Assembly (NCBI RefSeq): GCF_021474405.1 | Contig: NZ_JAKEIO010000033.1 | Location: 1-60,007 of the forward strand | DNA: 60,007 nt | From: [Streptosporangium] indianense | Lineage (GTDB): Bacteria; Actinomycetota; Actinomycetes; Streptomycetales; Streptomycetaceae | Direction: 5' to 3' | In this document: piece by piece, positions 44,479 through 53,885 of the stretch | How positions within the stretch are numbered: the first letter of the stretch is position 1 | How the letters are laid out: each line of letters begins with the position of its first letter | Translations under genes and position numbers: made by a program | The notes under the pieces: model-generated | Told to the model about the DNA's origin: nothing | Seen by the model: only the letters and a program-made list of their open reading frames with translations | Databases searched by the model: none

Positions 44479-45636
44479 ATGACCGCTGTCCCGCTGGGCG
44501 TCCCGGAGGTGCCGGCCCGCCCGATCGCCGAGCGGCGTGTCTCGCGCCGCATCCAGGTCGGTCCGGTGGCGGTGGGGGGCGGGGCCCCGGTGTCGGTGCA
44601 GTCGATGACGACGACCCGCACCTCGGACGTCGGCGTCACGCTGCAGCAGATCGCGGAGCTGACCGCGTCCGGCTGCCAGATCGTCCGGGTCGCCTGCCCC
44701 ACGCAGGACGACGCGGACGCCCTGGCGACCATCGCGCGCAAGTCGCAGATCCCGGTGATCGCGGACATCCACTTCCAGCCGAAGTACGTGTTCGCGGCCA
44801 TCGAGGCGGGCTGTGCGGCGGTCCGCGTCAACCCGGGCAACATCAAGCAGTTCGACGACCGGGTCAAGGAGATCGCCCAGGCGGCGAAGGACCACGGCAC
44901 GCCGATCCGGATCGGCGTCAACGCCGGGTCGCTGGACCGGCGCCTGCTCCGGAAGTACGGCAGGGCGACCCCGGAGGCGCTCGTGGAGAGCGCGCTGTGG
45001 GAGGCGTCCCTGTTCGAGGAGCACGGCTTCCGGGACATCAAGATCTCCGTCAAGCACAACGACCCGGTCGTCATGATCGAGGCGTACCGGCAGCTGGCCG
45101 AGCAGTGCGACTACCCGCTGCACCTGGGCGTGACGGAGGCCGGACCGGCGTTCCAGGGCACGATCAAGTCGGCGGTGGCGTTCGGGGCGCTGCTCTCGCG
45201 CGGCATCGGCGACACCATCCGGGTGTCGCTGTCCGCGCCGCCGGCCGAGGAGGTCAAGGTCGGCATCCAGATCCTGCAGTCCCTCGGGCTCAAGGAGCGC
45301 CGGCTGGAGATCGTGTCGTGCCCGTCCTGCGGGCGCGCCCAGGTCGACGTCTACCAGCTCGCCGAGGAGGTCACGGCCGGGCTCGACGGCATGGAGGTGC
45401 CGCTGCGCGTCGCGGTCATGGGATGTGTGGTCAACGGGCCCGGCGAGGCGCGGGAGGCCGATCTGGGGGTCGCCTCCGGCAACGGCAAGGGGCAGATCTT
45501 CGTCAAGGGCGAGGTCATCAAGACCGTCCCGGAATCCAAGATCGTCGAGACGCTGATCGAAGAGGCGATGAAGATCGCCGAGCAGATGGAGCAGGACGGC
45601 GTGGGGTCGGGGGAGCCGGCCGTCACCGTGAGCTGA
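44479..45636 (+). CDS. ispG: 4-Hydroxy-3-methylbut-2-enyl diphosphate synthase IspG
   Basis: Iron-sulfur enzyme of 385 residues in the MEP pathway. The N-terminal TIM-barrel starts with [20 protein letters not shown] and [11 protein letters not shown]; the 4Fe-4S ligands are in [14 protein letters not shown] and [11 protein letters not shown] (three Cys), and [15 protein letters not shown] follows. It converts ME-cPP to HMBPP. Streptomyces chromosomes usually have another ispG elsewhere, so this copy appears dedicated to hopanoid supply. ATG 44479 starts 4 bases after hpnH. Confidence 0.95.
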   Translation: MTAVPLGVPEVPARPIAERRVSRRIQVGPVAVGGGAPVSVQSMTTTRTSDVGVTLQQIAELTASGCQIVRVACPTQDDADALATIARKSQIPVIADIHFQPKYVFAAIEAGCAAVRVNPGNIKQFDDRVKEIAQAAKDHGTPIRIGVNAGSLDRRLLRKYGRATPEALVESALWEASLFEEHGFRDIKISVKHNDPVVMIEAYRQLAEQCDYPLHLGVTEAGPAFQGTIKSAVAFGALLSRGIGDTIRVSLSAPPAEEVKVGIQILQSLGLKERRLEIVSCPSCGRAQVDVYQLAEEVTAGLDGMEVPLRVAVMGCVVNGPGEAREADLGVASGNGKGQIFVKGEVIKTVPESKIVETLIEEAMKIAEQMEQDGVGSGEPAVTVS

Positions 45637-45665
45637 ACAGCACGGAATGCGAAGGGGGCCCGAGC

Positions 45666-47561
45666 GTGACGATACTGGAGAACATCCGGGGACCACGCGA
45701 CCTGAAGGCGCTGTCCGAGGCGGAACTGGGGGAACTGGCCGAAGAGATCCGGGAGTTCCTGGTGCACGCGGTCGCCAGGACCGGCGGGCACCTGGGACCC
45801 AACCTGGGCGTGGTGGAGCTGACCATCGCCCTGCACCGGGTCTTCGAGTCACCGGCCGACCGCATCCTCTGGGACACCGGCCATCAGAGCTACGTCCACA
45901 AACTGCTCACCGGCCGTCAGGACTTCTCCAAGCTGCGCGGCAAGGGCGGCCTGTCCGGCTACCCCTCGCGTGAGGAGTCCGAGCACGACGTCATCGAGAA
46001 CAGTCACGCCTCCACCGCGCTCGGCTGGGCCGACGGACTGGCCAAGGCCCGCCAGGTGCAAGGGGAGAAGGGCCATGTCGTCGCGGTCATCGGCGACGGG
46101 GCCCTCACCGGCGGCATGGCCTGGGAGGCGCTGAACAACATCGCCGCCGCCAAGGACCGGCCGCTGATCATCGTCGTCAACGACAACGAACGCTCCTACG
46201 CCCCCACCATAGGCGGCCTCGCCAGCCACCTCGCCACGCTGCGCACGACCGACGGCTACGAGCGGGTCCTGGCCTGGGGCAAGGACGTCCTCCAGGGCAC
46301 GCCCCTGGTCGGCAACACCCTCTACGAGGCCCTGCACGGCGCGAAGAAGGGCTTCAAGGACGCCTTCGCCCCGCAGGGTCTCTTCGAGGACCTGGGCCTG
46401 AAGTACGTGGGGCCGATCGACGGGCACGACACCCGGGCCGTGGAGTCCGCGCTGCGGCGCGCGAAACGCTTCCACGGGCCGGTGCTCGTCCACTGCCTCA
46501 CGGAGAAGGGCCGCGGCTACGAGCCCGCCCTCGCCCACGAGGAGGACCACTTCCACACCGTGGGCGTGATGGACCCGCTGACCTGCGCACCGCTCTCCCC
46601 GTCGGGCGGCCCCTCCTGGACCTCGGTGTTCGGCGAGGAGATCGTCCGGATCGGTGAGGAACGGGACGACGTGGTGGCGATCACCGCCGCCATGCTGCAC
46701 CCGGTCGGTCTCGGTGCCTTCGCCGAGCGGTTCCCGGACCGGGTGTGGGACGTCGGCATCGCCGAACAGCACGCGGCCGTGTCCGCCGCGGGCCTGGCGA
46801 CGGGCGGCCTGCACCCCGTCGTCGCCGTCTACGCCACCTTCCTCAACCGTGCCTTCGACCAGCTGCTGATGGACGTGGCCCTGCACCGCTGCGGGGTGAC
46901 CTTCGTACTCGACCGGGCCGGGGTCACCGGCGTCGACGGGGCCTCCCACAACGGCATGTGGGACATGTCCGTCCTCCAGGTCGTGCCCGGACTGCGCATC
47001 GCCGCGCCGCGCGACGCCGACCAGCTGCGCGCGCAGCTGCGCGAGGCCGTCGCCGTGGACGACGCGCCGACCCTCGTGCGCTTCCCGAAGGAGTCCGTCG
47101 GCCCGTCGGTCCCGGCGGTGGACCGGGTGGGCGGACTGGACGTGCTGCACCGTTCCCCCGAGCCGCAGGTCCTCCTGGTGGCCGTCGGCGTGATGGCGCC
47201 GGTCTGCCTCCAGGCCGCCGAGCTGCTCGAAGCCCGCGGCATCGGCTGCACCGTCGTCGACCCCCGTTGGGTCAAGCCCGTCGACCCGGCGCTCCCCGGC
47301 CTCGCCGCCGAGCACCGCCTGGTCGCCGTCGTCGAGGACAACAGTCGCGCCGCCGGCGTCGGCTCCGCCGTGGCGCTCGCCCTGGGCGACGCCGAGGTCG
47401 ACGTACCCGTGCGGCGGTTCGGCATCCCCGAGCAGTTCCTCGCGCACGCCAAGCGCGGTGAGGTGCTCGCCGACATCGGCCTGACACCCGTCGAGGTCGC
47501 CGGACGGATCAGCGCGAGTCTGGCCGTCAAGGATGAGCTGTCCAAGGAGCCACAGGAATGA
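45666..47561 (+). CDS. dxs: 1-Deoxy-D-xylulose-5-phosphate synthase
   Basis: Thiamine-diphosphate enzyme of 631 residues, the normal Dxs length. TPP motif [16 protein letters not shown] near residue 150, N-terminal [15 protein letters not shown], central [17 protein letters not shown] and [15 protein letters not shown], and the C-terminal transketolase domain. It makes DXP from pyruvate and glyceraldehyde-3-phosphate, the first and flux-controlling step of the MEP pathway. GTG 45666 has an AGGGGG purine site upstream and follows ispG after 29 bases. A second dxs elsewhere is expected, so this one raises precursor supply when hopanoids are made. Confidence 0.95.
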   Translation: MTILENIRGPRDLKALSEAELGELAEEIREFLVHAVARTGGHLGPNLGVVELTIALHRVFESPADRILWDTGHQSYVHKLLTGRQDFSKLRGKGGLSGYPSREESEHDVIENSHASTALGWADGLAKARQVQGEKGHVVAVIGDGALTGGMAWEALNNIAAAKDRPLIIVVNDNERSYAPTIGGLASHLATLRTTDGYERVLAWGKDVLQGTPLVGNTLYEALHGAKKGFKDAFAPQGLFEDLGLKYVGPIDGHDTRAVESALRRAKRFHGPVLVHCLTEKGRGYEPALAHEEDHFHTVGVMDPLTCAPLSPSGGPSWTSVFGEEIVRIGEERDDVVAITAAMLHPVGLGAFAERFPDRVWDVGIAEQHAAVSAAGLATGGLHPVVAVYATFLNRAFDQLLMDVALHRCGVTFVLDRAGVTGVDGASHNGMWDMSVLQVVPGLRIAAPRDADQLRAQLREAVAVDDAPTLVRFPKESVGPSVPAVDRVGGLDVLHRSPEPQVLLVAVGVMAPVCLQAAELLEARGIGCTVVDPRWVKPVDPALPGLAAEHRLVAVVEDNSRAAGVGSAVALALGDAEVDVPVRRFGIPEQFLAHAKRGEVLADIGLTPVEVAGRISASLAVKDELSKEPQE

Positions 47562-48973
47562 CCACCGCCGAATCCGCGTCGGAGTCGTCGCAGGCCGGGG
47601 AGTTCGACCTCGGCAAGCTGCTGGCCGAGCGCGGAGCCGAGCGCTACGAGCTGCACACCCGGTACCTCAACCACCAGCTCCCGCGCATGCTGCACACCAT
47701 CGGCTTCGACAAGGTCTACGAGCGCGCCGAGGGCGCCTACTTCTACGATGCGGACGGCAACGACTACCTGGACATGCTCGCCGGGTTCGGGGTGATGGGC
47801 CTCGGCCGCCACCACCCCGTGATCCGCAAGGCCCTGCACGACGTCCTGGACGCCGGGCTCGCCGACCTCACCCGGTTCGACTGCCAGCCGCTGCCCGGCC
47901 TGCTCGCCGAGAAGCTGCTCGCGCACAGCCCGCACCTGGACCGGGTGTTCTTCGGCAACAGCGGCACCGAGGCGGTCGAGGGCGCGCTGAAGTTCGCCCG
48001 GTTCGCCACGGGCAGGCCCAGGGTCCTGTACTGCGTGCACGCCTTCCACGGGCTGACCACCGGCTCCCTGTCCGTCAACGGCGAGTCCGGCTTCCGCGAC
48101 GGCTTCGCCCCGCTGCTGCCCGACACGGCCGTACCGCTCGGCGACCTCGACGCGCTGGAGCGAGAGCTGAGGAGGGGCGACGTCGCCGCGCTGATCGTGG
48201 AGCCGATCCAGGGCAAGGGCGTGCTGGAGGGGCCACCCGGCTGGCTTCGGGCCGCCCAGGAGCTGCTGCACCGGCACAAGGCGCTGCTCATCGCCGACGA
48301 GGTGCAGACGGGTCTCGGCCGGACCGGCGACTTCTACGCCTACCAGCACGAGGACGGAGTGGAGCCCGACCTGGTGTGCGTGGCCAAGGCGCTCTCCGGT
48401 GGCTATGTGCCGGTCGGCGCCACCATCGGCAGGGACTGGATCTTCAAGAAGGTCTACTCGTCGATGGACCGGGTGCTGGTCCACTCGGCGAGCTTCGGGT
48501 CCAACGCGCAGGCCATGGCGGCGGGCCTGGCGGTGCTGTCGGTGATGGAGAGCGAACAGGTCGTCGCCCAGGTCCGGGCCACCGGGGAGCGGCTCAGGTC
48601 ACGGCTCGCGGCGCTGACGGACCGGTACGAGATGCTCGCGGAGGTCCGCGGCCGGGGCCTGATGATCGGCATCGAGTTCGGACGGCCCCGGTCGCTGAAG
48701 CTGCGCAGCCGCTGGGCCATGCTCCAGGCCGCCCGCAAGGGGCTCTTCGCGCAGATGGTCGTCGTGCCGCTGCTGCAACGGCACCGGATCCTCACCCAGG
48801 TGTCCGGCGACCACATGGAGGTGATCAAGCTGATCCCACCGCTGATCATCGGTGAGCGCGAGGTGGACCGGTTCGTCGACGCCTTCACGGCCGTCATGGA
48901 CGACGCGCACAACGGCGGACTGGTGTGGGACTTCGGGAAGACCCTCGTCAAGCAGGCCGTGGCCAACCGCTGA
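47558..48973 (+). CDS. hpnO: Class III aminotransferase, aminobacteriohopanetriol synthase type (HpnO)
   Basis: PLP-dependent class III aminotransferase of 471 residues. The cofactor-binding segments are [18 protein letters not shown] (near 130), [19 protein letters not shown] (near 245), and the PLP Lys in [15 protein letters not shown] (near 275). It forms 35-aminobacteriohopanetriol by amination of the aldehyde side chain. The ATG overlaps the dxs stop as ATGA. It ends the operon; a 7-bp hairpin CGGCCGG / CCGGCCG follows at 48978-48996. The name HpnO is by position and family similarity, since an acetylornithine-type aminotransferase would look much the same. Confidence 0.82.
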   Translation: MTTAESASESSQAGEFDLGKLLAERGAERYELHTRYLNHQLPRMLHTIGFDKVYERAEGAYFYDADGNDYLDMLAGFGVMGLGRHHPVIRKALHDVLDAGLADLTRFDCQPLPGLLAEKLLAHSPHLDRVFFGNSGTEAVEGALKFARFATGRPRVLYCVHAFHGLTTGSLSVNGESGFRDGFAPLLPDTAVPLGDLDALERELRRGDVAALIVEPIQGKGVLEGPPGWLRAAQELLHRHKALLIADEVQTGLGRTGDFYAYQHEDGVEPDLVCVAKALSGGYVPVGATIGRDWIFKKVYSSMDRVLVHSASFGSNAQAMAAGLAVLSVMESEQVVAQVRATGERLRSRLAALTDRYEMLAEVRGRGLMIGIEFGRPRSLKLRSRWAMLQAARKGLFAQMVVVPLLQRHRILTQVSGDHMEVIKLIPPLIIGEREVDRFVDAFTAVMDDAHNGGLVWDFGKTLVKQAVANR

Positions 48974-48977
48974 ACCT

Positions 48978-48996
48978 CGGCCGGGCCGACCGGCCG
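48978..48996 (+). terminator. Hairpin after the hopanoid operon
   Basis: Stem CGGCCGG / CCGGCCG with a 5-base loop, followed by CTTT. It directly precedes the operators of the next gene, so it marks the operon end. Confidence 0.5.
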
Positions 48997-48998
48997 CT

Positions 48999-49033
48999 TT
49001 GCCTCTGAGGCAAGAAATTTGCCGCAGAGGCAA
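48999..49033. promoter_or_regulatory. Two tandem operators upstream of the XRE-cupin gene
   Basis: TTGCCTCTGAGGCAA (48999-49013) is a perfect 15-bp palindrome with a single central base; TTGCCGCAGAGGCAA (49019-49033) repeats the arms with two differences. The centres are 20 bases apart, so both lie on the same DNA face. They end 20 bases before the start codon. They fit a dimeric HTH regulator binding cooperatively, most simply the product of the following gene. Confidence 0.75.
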
Positions 49034-49053
49034 GTCTCCGGCTGAATGGAGTC

Positions 49054-49701
49054 ATGAGCTCCTCCGAGACCGAGCGGCCCCGAGGGGCCGACTCGCCGGC
49101 CGACCAGGCGGACGGTGCGCTGTCCACCGCGGTGGCGCCCCGGCTGCGGGCCCTGCGGCGCCAGGCTTCCCTGACGCTGGAGGCCGCGGCCCGCGCCGCC
49201 GGGCTGTCGCCCGCCCACCTCTCCCGGCTGGAGACCGGGCAGCGCCAGCCCTCGCTGCCGATGCTGCTGGCCCTCGCCCGCATCTACGGTACGACGGTCT
49301 CCGAACTGCTGGGAGAGACGGTCGCCGAACGGGACGCCGTCATCCGCGCCGCCGACATGGAACCCACCGCTGCGGGCGGCTGGACCTACTGGCAGGCCGG
49401 CGCCCCCGGCCGCGGGATGCAGGCCCTGCGCGTCCACGTCCCGCACGGCTCCCAGGGCGACATCGTGCGCGTCCACCCCGGCGAGGAGTGGCTCCATGTG
49501 CTGCGCGGCCGGCTGCGGCTGCGCCTCGGGGACGCCACCCACCGGCTGGCGGCCGGCGACAGCGCCCACTTCGACTCGCTCACCCCGCACCGGATCGCCG
49601 CCGAGGACCACGACGGCGTCGACCTGCTCTTCGTCCACACCCTGCTGCAGAGCCCCACGGCCGCCCTGTGCCTGGGCCCCAACCCCGGAGACATGACATG
49701 A
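49054..49701 (+). CDS. XRE-family regulator with C-terminal cupin sensor
   Basis: A 215-residue two-domain regulator. The helix-turn-helix (about 25-80) reads LRALRRQASLTLEAAARAAG then LSPAHLSRLETGQRQPS; the cupin domain (about 140-200) has HPGEEWLHVLRGRLRLRLGD and the second cupin motif AGDSAHFDSLTPHRIAA. Such proteins sense small molecules with the cupin and are often repressors of transporters or polyamine and amino-acid catabolism genes. Two palindromic operators lie just upstream, so it is probably autoregulated. It overlaps the following small membrane protein as ATGA, indicating one transcript. Ligand and other targets are unknown. Confidence 0.9.
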   Translation: MSSSETERPRGADSPADQADGALSTAVAPRLRALRRQASLTLEAAARAAGLSPAHLSRLETGQRQPSLPMLLALARIYGTTVSELLGETVAERDAVIRAADMEPTAAGGWTYWQAGAPGRGMQALRVHVPHGSQGDIVRVHPGEEWLHVLRGRLRLRLGDATHRLAAGDSAHFDSLTPHRIAAEDHDGVDLLFVHTLLQSPTAALCLGPNPGDMT

Positions 49702-49817
49702 GCAACTTGGAGGAGAAGTTCCCCCGGGCCCTGTGGGTGAGGCTGTTCGTCTACCTCATCGCCGGGCACATCTTCGCCGCCTTCGTGTACCTGCTGTTCG
49801 AGGTCGGGGCCAAGTAG
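49698..49817 (+). CDS. Small single-span membrane protein (39 residues)
   Basis: ATG 49698 overlaps the stop of the XRE-cupin gene as ATGA and the stop is TAG 49815-49817. The peptide starts MSNLEEKFPRALWVRLFVYL and has one membrane helix (LWVRLFVYLIAGHIFAAFVY) with a charged N-terminus and a short LLFEVGAK tail. I recall this kind of protein as the DUF6126 family, found next to XRE-cupin regulators in Streptomyces, but I cannot verify it here. Coupled translation with the regulator suggests it is the regulator's partner, a membrane-bound target or a small transporter subunit. No start other than ATG 49698 suits it. Confidence 0.75.
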   Translation: MSNLEEKFPRALWVRLFVYLIAGHIFAAFVYLLFEVGAK

Positions 49818-49832
49818 CCCCAGCCGCGCACC

Positions 49833-50630
49833 TCAGTCGAGGAGCCGCTCGCGCAGCCGCTCCCGGGTCTCCGCGGAGAGACCGAGCCCCTTCTCCAGGT
49901 AGGTGTCGACGCCGCCCCACGTCTCCTCGATGGTGTCGAAGGCCGCCGCCAGGTACTCGGCACGCGCGTCGAAGAGGGGGCTGAGCAGCTCCATGACCTC
50001 GGGGGAGTAGGCCGAGGCGGCGGAGCTGGAGCGGTGCACCTTGTAGCGGCGGTGCTTGGCGTTCGACTTCAGGTAGTCCTCGACGATCGCCTCGCGCTCG
50101 ACACCCAGGGCGAGCAGGGTCACCGCGACGGACAGACCCGCGCGGTCCTTGCCCGCCGCGCAGTGCATCAGCGCCGGCACGCTGTCCTGCGCGAGCGCGT
50201 GCAGCACCCGGGAGTGCTCGCCGGTGCGGTGCTTGATGATCGTGCGGTACGAGGCGATCATGCGGCCCGCGCCCTTGCCGTCGGCGAGGATCTCGCGCAG
50301 CTGGTCCAGGTTGCCGTCGCGGACCATCTTCCAGAACTCGGCGCCGTCGGCCGGGTCGCTCAGCGGCAGGTTCACATTGCGCACGCCGGGCAGCTCGACG
50401 TCCGGCCCTTCGAGCTTCTGGTCGGCCGCGTTGCGGAAGTCGAAGATCGTGTGCAGACCCAGACCGGTCAGGAAGGCGGCGTCCTCCCCGGTCGCGTGGG
50501 CGAGGTGGCCGCTGCGGAACAGCACGCCCTGCCGCACCCGCCGCCCGTCGACGGTCGGAAGTCCGCCCACATCGCGGAAGTTGCGCACTCCGGCCAGCTC
50601 GGGCTCGGTCGACGGGACCTGCTGTGTCAC
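49833..50630 (-). CDS. Tyrosine-protein phosphatase (DSP/Y_phosphatase3 type)
   Basis: A 265-residue phosphatase. The signature P-loop is LMHCAAGKDRAGLSVAV (CX5R) near residue 155. An N-terminal NFRDVGGLPTVDGRRVRQGV and FRSGHLAHAT pattern place it with bacterial PTP family 3 (IphP/LipA type), which act on phosphotyrosine and phosphoinositides. A C-terminal segment rich in Ser and Glu follows. It lacks a signal peptide, so it acts inside the cell. The GTG at 50630 has GGGAGGAG upstream. It converges with the small membrane protein gene across only 15 bases and diverges from the damaged GH36 gene. Confidence 0.88.
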   Translation of the reverse strand: MTQQVPSTEPELAGVRNFRDVGGLPTVDGRRVRQGVLFRSGHLAHATGEDAAFLTGLGLHTIFDFRNAADQKLEGPDVELPGVRNVNLPLSDPADGAEFWKMVRDGNLDQLREILADGKGAGRMIASYRTIIKHRTGEHSRVLHALAQDSVPALMHCAAGKDRAGLSVAVTLLALGVEREAIVEDYLKSNAKHRRYKVHRSSSAASAYSPEVMELLSPLFDARAEYLAAAFDTIEETWGGVDTYLEKGLGLSAETRERLRERLLD

Positions 50631-50805
50631 GAGGGCTCCTCCCCTTCGGCGCCGCCAGCGCGGCTCGTCGACGGGCGTCACTCGACGATACGACATGCCT
50701 GCCTGGGGCAATGAGTTGTCCACAAGCGTTGCCCGGAGCCCCACAGCACTCGATGATGTTGCCGCCTGGTCGGATCTGGTCGGGCCTGTTCGCATCTGTG
50801 AGGGC

Positions 50806-52224
50806 ATGATGCCGGACCTCTCCGAAGATGGTCGTACCTGGATGCTCTCCGGGCCGGCCGGCAGCTACGCCGTCCACGTCACCGACCGGGACGAGCTGCT
50901 GCACCTGCGCTGGGGTCCCCGCATCGACCTGGCCGACGCCGAGGCCCTCGCGCTGCGGCCGCTGCCGGACTACCGGCCCTTCGAGTCCACGCTCGACGGG
51001 CGCGAGGAGCACCCGGTCGAAGGCGGCCCCCGCTTCGTGCGCCCCGCCCTGTCCGTACGCACGGCCGAGCGTCGGGGCACCGAATGGGCCTATCAGGGGC
51101 ACGACGCCGAGGAGGGCGAGCTGCGGCTGCGCTTTCGTGGTCGACGACGGCTGGTTCGGGGCACGCACCGGGGACCGGGCCGGCCTCGGTGACTGGACTC
51201 CGAGCCCCCACCGCTTCCCGGGCGGACTGAAGCCGCTCGCCGACCATGTGCACGGCCTCGGCATGCAGTTCGGGATCTGGGTGGAGCCCGAGATGGTCAA
51301 CCCGGACAGCGATCTGTACCGGGCGCATCCCGACTGGGTCCAGGGTCCAGTATCAAACAGGTCGAAAGAGGACGGAGTTCCGCAATCAGCTCGTATTGAA
51401 CCTCGCTCGCGAGGACGTCCGGGAGTACCTGTGGGAGCAGCTCCACGGACTCCTCTCCAGTGCACCGGTCGACTACGTGAAGTGGGACTTCAACCGCTGC
51501 TTCACCGACGCCGGATGGCCGGACGACGCCTCTCCGCAGCGGCTGTGGGTCGACCACGTCCACAGCCTGTACGCGTTGCTGGACCGGCTGCGGGCCGCCC
51601 ATCCGGGAGTGGCCTTCGAGTCCTGCTCGGGTGGCGGCGGGCGGATCGATGTCGGTGTGCTGAGCCGCACGGACCAGGTGCGGACCTCCGACAGCACCGA
51701 CCCCCTCGACCGGCTCGCCATCCAGCACGGCTTCAGCCGGATCCATCCGGCCCGGGTCATGGCCGCCTGGGTCACGGACAGCCCGAACGCCATGCTCAAC
51801 CACCGGGCCGGCTCGCTGCGGTTCCGGTTCGTCAGCGCCATGGCCGGGGTTCTCGGGGTCGGCGGCGACCTCACCGGGTGGACGTCCGGGGAACTCGCCG
51901 AAGCCGGCGAGTGGGTGAGGCTGTACAAGGAGATCCGGCATCTGGTGCAGCGCGGTGACCTGTACCGGCTGCGGCCGCAGCAGGGCGGGCTGAGCGCCGT
52001 GCAGTACGTCCTCGGTGACGAGACCGTGGTCCTCGCCTGGCTCCAGGCGCAGCGCTACGGCGTGCCCGTGCCGTCGCTCCGGCTGCGCGGCCTCGACCCG
52101 ACAGCATCGTACGAATGACTCGAAACGGGCGAAGTTCACCGCCGGGGGGGGGCTGCACCACGGACTGCGGGTCGGTCTGTGTGGAGACCTGGACGCCGCA
52201 GTCGTCCGGCTTAAGCGGAAGTGG
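50806..52224 (+). pseudogene. Alpha-galactosidase-like GH36 pseudogene with several lesions
   Basis: Fragments of one GH36 enzyme lie in order in different frames. The N-terminal part (50806-51135, [13 protein letters not shown] to GELRLRF) is followed directly by [13 protein letters not shown] at 51136-51340 in another frame; roughly 200 residues expected between them are missing, so an internal deletion with frameshift is inferred. A third frame (51350-52118) contains the candidate nucleophile segment [10 protein letters not shown] and the acid/base segment [11 protein letters not shown]. Between the second and third a 7-bp tandem duplication GGGTCCAGGGTCCA at 51336-51349 accounts exactly for the frameshift. 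The C-terminus (GLHHGLRVGLCGDLDAAVVR, to 52224) needs a premature TGA at 52116 and a G-run (52144-52152) to be bypassed. Confidence 0.85.
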
Positions 52225-52461
52225 CCGTTCTGTCCGAATGGGGAATTTAGGCCGCTAAGGCATAACGTGCCCCGATCGCAAAGGAGATGGGATCGGGGTG
52301 CGTGACCATCGTCATATTCGTGACGATCCGCTGTCGCCATGTTCACGTAATCTCCGCATGATGCAGGGCTATTGAGCAAAGCGGGAGATCCGTAATCCAC
52401 GCTCGGTGACAGCGCACGTGCCCATGTGTCGGGAAAAACGGGGTCACGCGCAATCGCAAGC

Positions 52462-52491
52462 TTGTCCCCTTGCGTCTCGGTCGCTTACGTT
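52462..52491 (+). promoter_or_regulatory. Candidate promoter before the ydaO riboswitch
   Basis: TTGTCC (52462-52467) and TACGTT (52486-52491) with an 18-base spacer match the Streptomyces vegetative pattern TTGnCn / TAnnnT. The start would be near 52498, just before the aptamer P1. The region 52225-52461 between the GH36 remnant and here is AT-richer intergenic DNA with no gene I can support. Confidence 0.5.
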
Positions 52492-52510
52492 CCACACCAA
52501 TCCGGACGGA

Positions 52511-52682
52511 CGCCTAATCCTGCCGCCGCCCGGAGCCCGCACACACTGACCCGACGCACGGCAGGAGCGGGGGACCCACAGGTAAGACGCCTGTTCCGGT
52601 TCCCGGAACGGCTTGGGGTTCAGCCGCGCACCGGCGCGGCCGGGCATCTCCAGCCCGCACCCGACAGCTCACCTCGCAGGCG
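52511..52682 (+). promoter_or_regulatory. Cyclic-di-AMP (ydaO-type) riboswitch
   Basis: The leader of the LysM-M23 gene contains the ydaO aptamer core in order: P1 arm CGCCT (52511) pairing with AGGCG (52678), P2 CCTGCCG/CGGCAGG (52519-52525 and 52559-52565), then GAGCGGGGGACCCA, GCTTGGGGTTCAGCC and CCCGACAGCTCACCTCGCAG. Compare the B. subtilis ydaO core in which GAGCGGGGGACCCA and TGGGGTGAATCC are conserved. Here the second box reads TTCAGCC instead of TGAATCC-like, a small deviation. P1 ends only a few bases before the ribosome site, so it can act on translation or termination. In Streptomyces such elements control cell-wall hydrolases including rpfA. Confidence 0.9.
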
Positions 52683-52699
52683 ACGGAGAGGAATTCGTC

Positions 52700-53611
52700 A
52701 TGCCCGCGAAGGGTAAGCATCGCCGCCCCAAGACCCAGCGTTTCACCCGCTCCATCGCCGTCGCCGGAACCGGCGGAGCCGCCCTCGCCCTGCCGCTCAT
52801 GGGGGCCGCCGGTGCCCATGCCGCAACGCCGCAGTCGGCTCCGGAAAAGGCCGCCCAGTCCGCTCCGGTCGCCGGTGAAAAGGCCGCCGAAAAGACCGAT
52901 GGCGCCCACACGTACACCGTGAAGGCCGGCGATTACCTCGCCAGGATCGCCGACCAGCAAAACGTCAGCGGCGGTTGGAAGAAGCTCTACGCGGACAACC
53001 GCGAGGCCGTGGGCTCCGACCCCTCGCTGATCCACCCGGGCCTGAAGCTCTCGATCGGCAAGAAGGCCGCGGCGGCCCCGAAGACCTCGGCCCCCGCCGC
53101 CCCGAAGGCATCGGCCGAGAAGCCCGCCGCCGAGTCGGCCCCGAAGGCGCAGAGCGCCGCCAAGCCGGCTGCCGCCAAGCCCGCCGCCGAGAGCAACTCC
53201 AGTGGCTACACCCTGCCGGTGGCCGGCGCCACCGTCGGCACGCCGTACCGCATGTCCGGCAGCATGTGGTCCAGCGGCTACCACACCGGCGTCGACTTCG
53301 TCGTCCCGACCGGCACGTCCCTCAAGGCCGTCGGCGCCGGCACGGTCGTCTCCGCCGGCTGGGGCGGCGCCTACGGCAACCAGGTCGTCATCAAGCTGAA
53401 CGACGGCCACTACGCCCAGTACGCCCACCTGTCCCAGCTCTCCGTGTCGGCCGGCCAGACCGTGACCGCCGGACAGCAGGTCGGCCTCTCCGGGGCGACC
53501 GGCAACGTGACCGGACCGCACCTGCACTTCGAGATCCGCACCACGCCGGACTACGGCTCGGACGTGGACCCGGTCGCCTTCCTGCGCTCGCACGGCGTCT
53601 CCGTCGGCTGA
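52700..53611 (+). CDS. Secreted LysM-M23 peptidoglycan hydrolase
   Basis: A 303-residue cell-wall hydrolase. Residues 1-42 form a signal peptide (basic KGKHRRPKTQRFTR, hydrophobic core, ending AGAHAA). A LysM domain follows at 70-117 (HTYTVKAGDYLARIADQQN to HPGLKLSIG), a linker rich in Ala, Lys and Pro, and a C-terminal M23 endopeptidase with the zinc ligands in SGYHTGVDFVV (HxxxD) and GPHLHFEI (HxH). It cleaves peptidoglycan cross-bridges and is tethered by LysM. ATG 52700 has GGAGAGG 8 bases upstream, directly after the c-di-AMP riboswitch, so its expression should follow c-di-AMP levels. A strong terminator follows. Confidence 0.94.
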   Translation: MPAKGKHRRPKTQRFTRSIAVAGTGGAALALPLMGAAGAHAATPQSAPEKAAQSAPVAGEKAAEKTDGAHTYTVKAGDYLARIADQQNVSGGWKKLYADNREAVGSDPSLIHPGLKLSIGKKAAAAPKTSAPAAPKASAEKPAAESAPKAQSAAKPAAAKPAAESNSSGYTLPVAGATVGTPYRMSGSMWSSGYHTGVDFVVPTGTSLKAVGAGTVVSAGWGGAYGNQVVIKLNDGHYAQYAHLSQLSVSAGQTVTAGQQVGLSGATGNVTGPHLHFEIRTTPDYGSDVDPVAFLRSHGVSVG

Positions 53612-53642
53612 CCCACCGCACGACCACCTGCCTGACACGCCT

Positions 53643-53680
53643 CCGAAGGCCGGACCCCGATCCCCGGGTCCGGCCTTCGG
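53643..53680 (+). terminator. Terminator after the LysM-M23 gene
   Basis: Perfect 15-bp stem CCGAAGGCCGGACCC / GGGTCCGGCCTTCGG with an 8-base loop, 31 bases after the stop codon. One of the strongest hairpins in the window. Confidence 0.85.
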
Positions 53681-53852
53681 TGTGTGCGCGTGCGGTCGCC
53701 CGCCTCAAGGTGGCTTCCGGGCCGGGTGGCTCACCCCGAAACATCCCTGACAAGCGGGGTATTCCGGAGTTGGCCAACCCTTGAGGAGTGGCTTATCTCA
53801 CCGCCCGTCAACCCTTGCCTACGGTCGCGTAAGTCACATTCGAAGGTGAATC

Positions 53853-53885
53853 ATGAGCTGCTGTGGCAGACGATTCGAAGAGTGA
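53853..53885 (+). CDS. Possible 10-residue upstream ORF overlapping the SGNH hydrolase start
   Basis: ATG 53853 has AAGG at a good 6-base spacing and encodes MSCCGRRFEE then TGA. It overlaps the GTG start (53863) of the SGNH gene in another frame; that GTG itself is 16 bases from the ribosome site, too far for normal use. The peptide contains a Cys pair, recalling the short Cys-leader peptides of actinobacteria, but the downstream gene is not a sulfur gene. Low certainty. Confidence 0.3.
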   Translation: MSCCGRRFEE

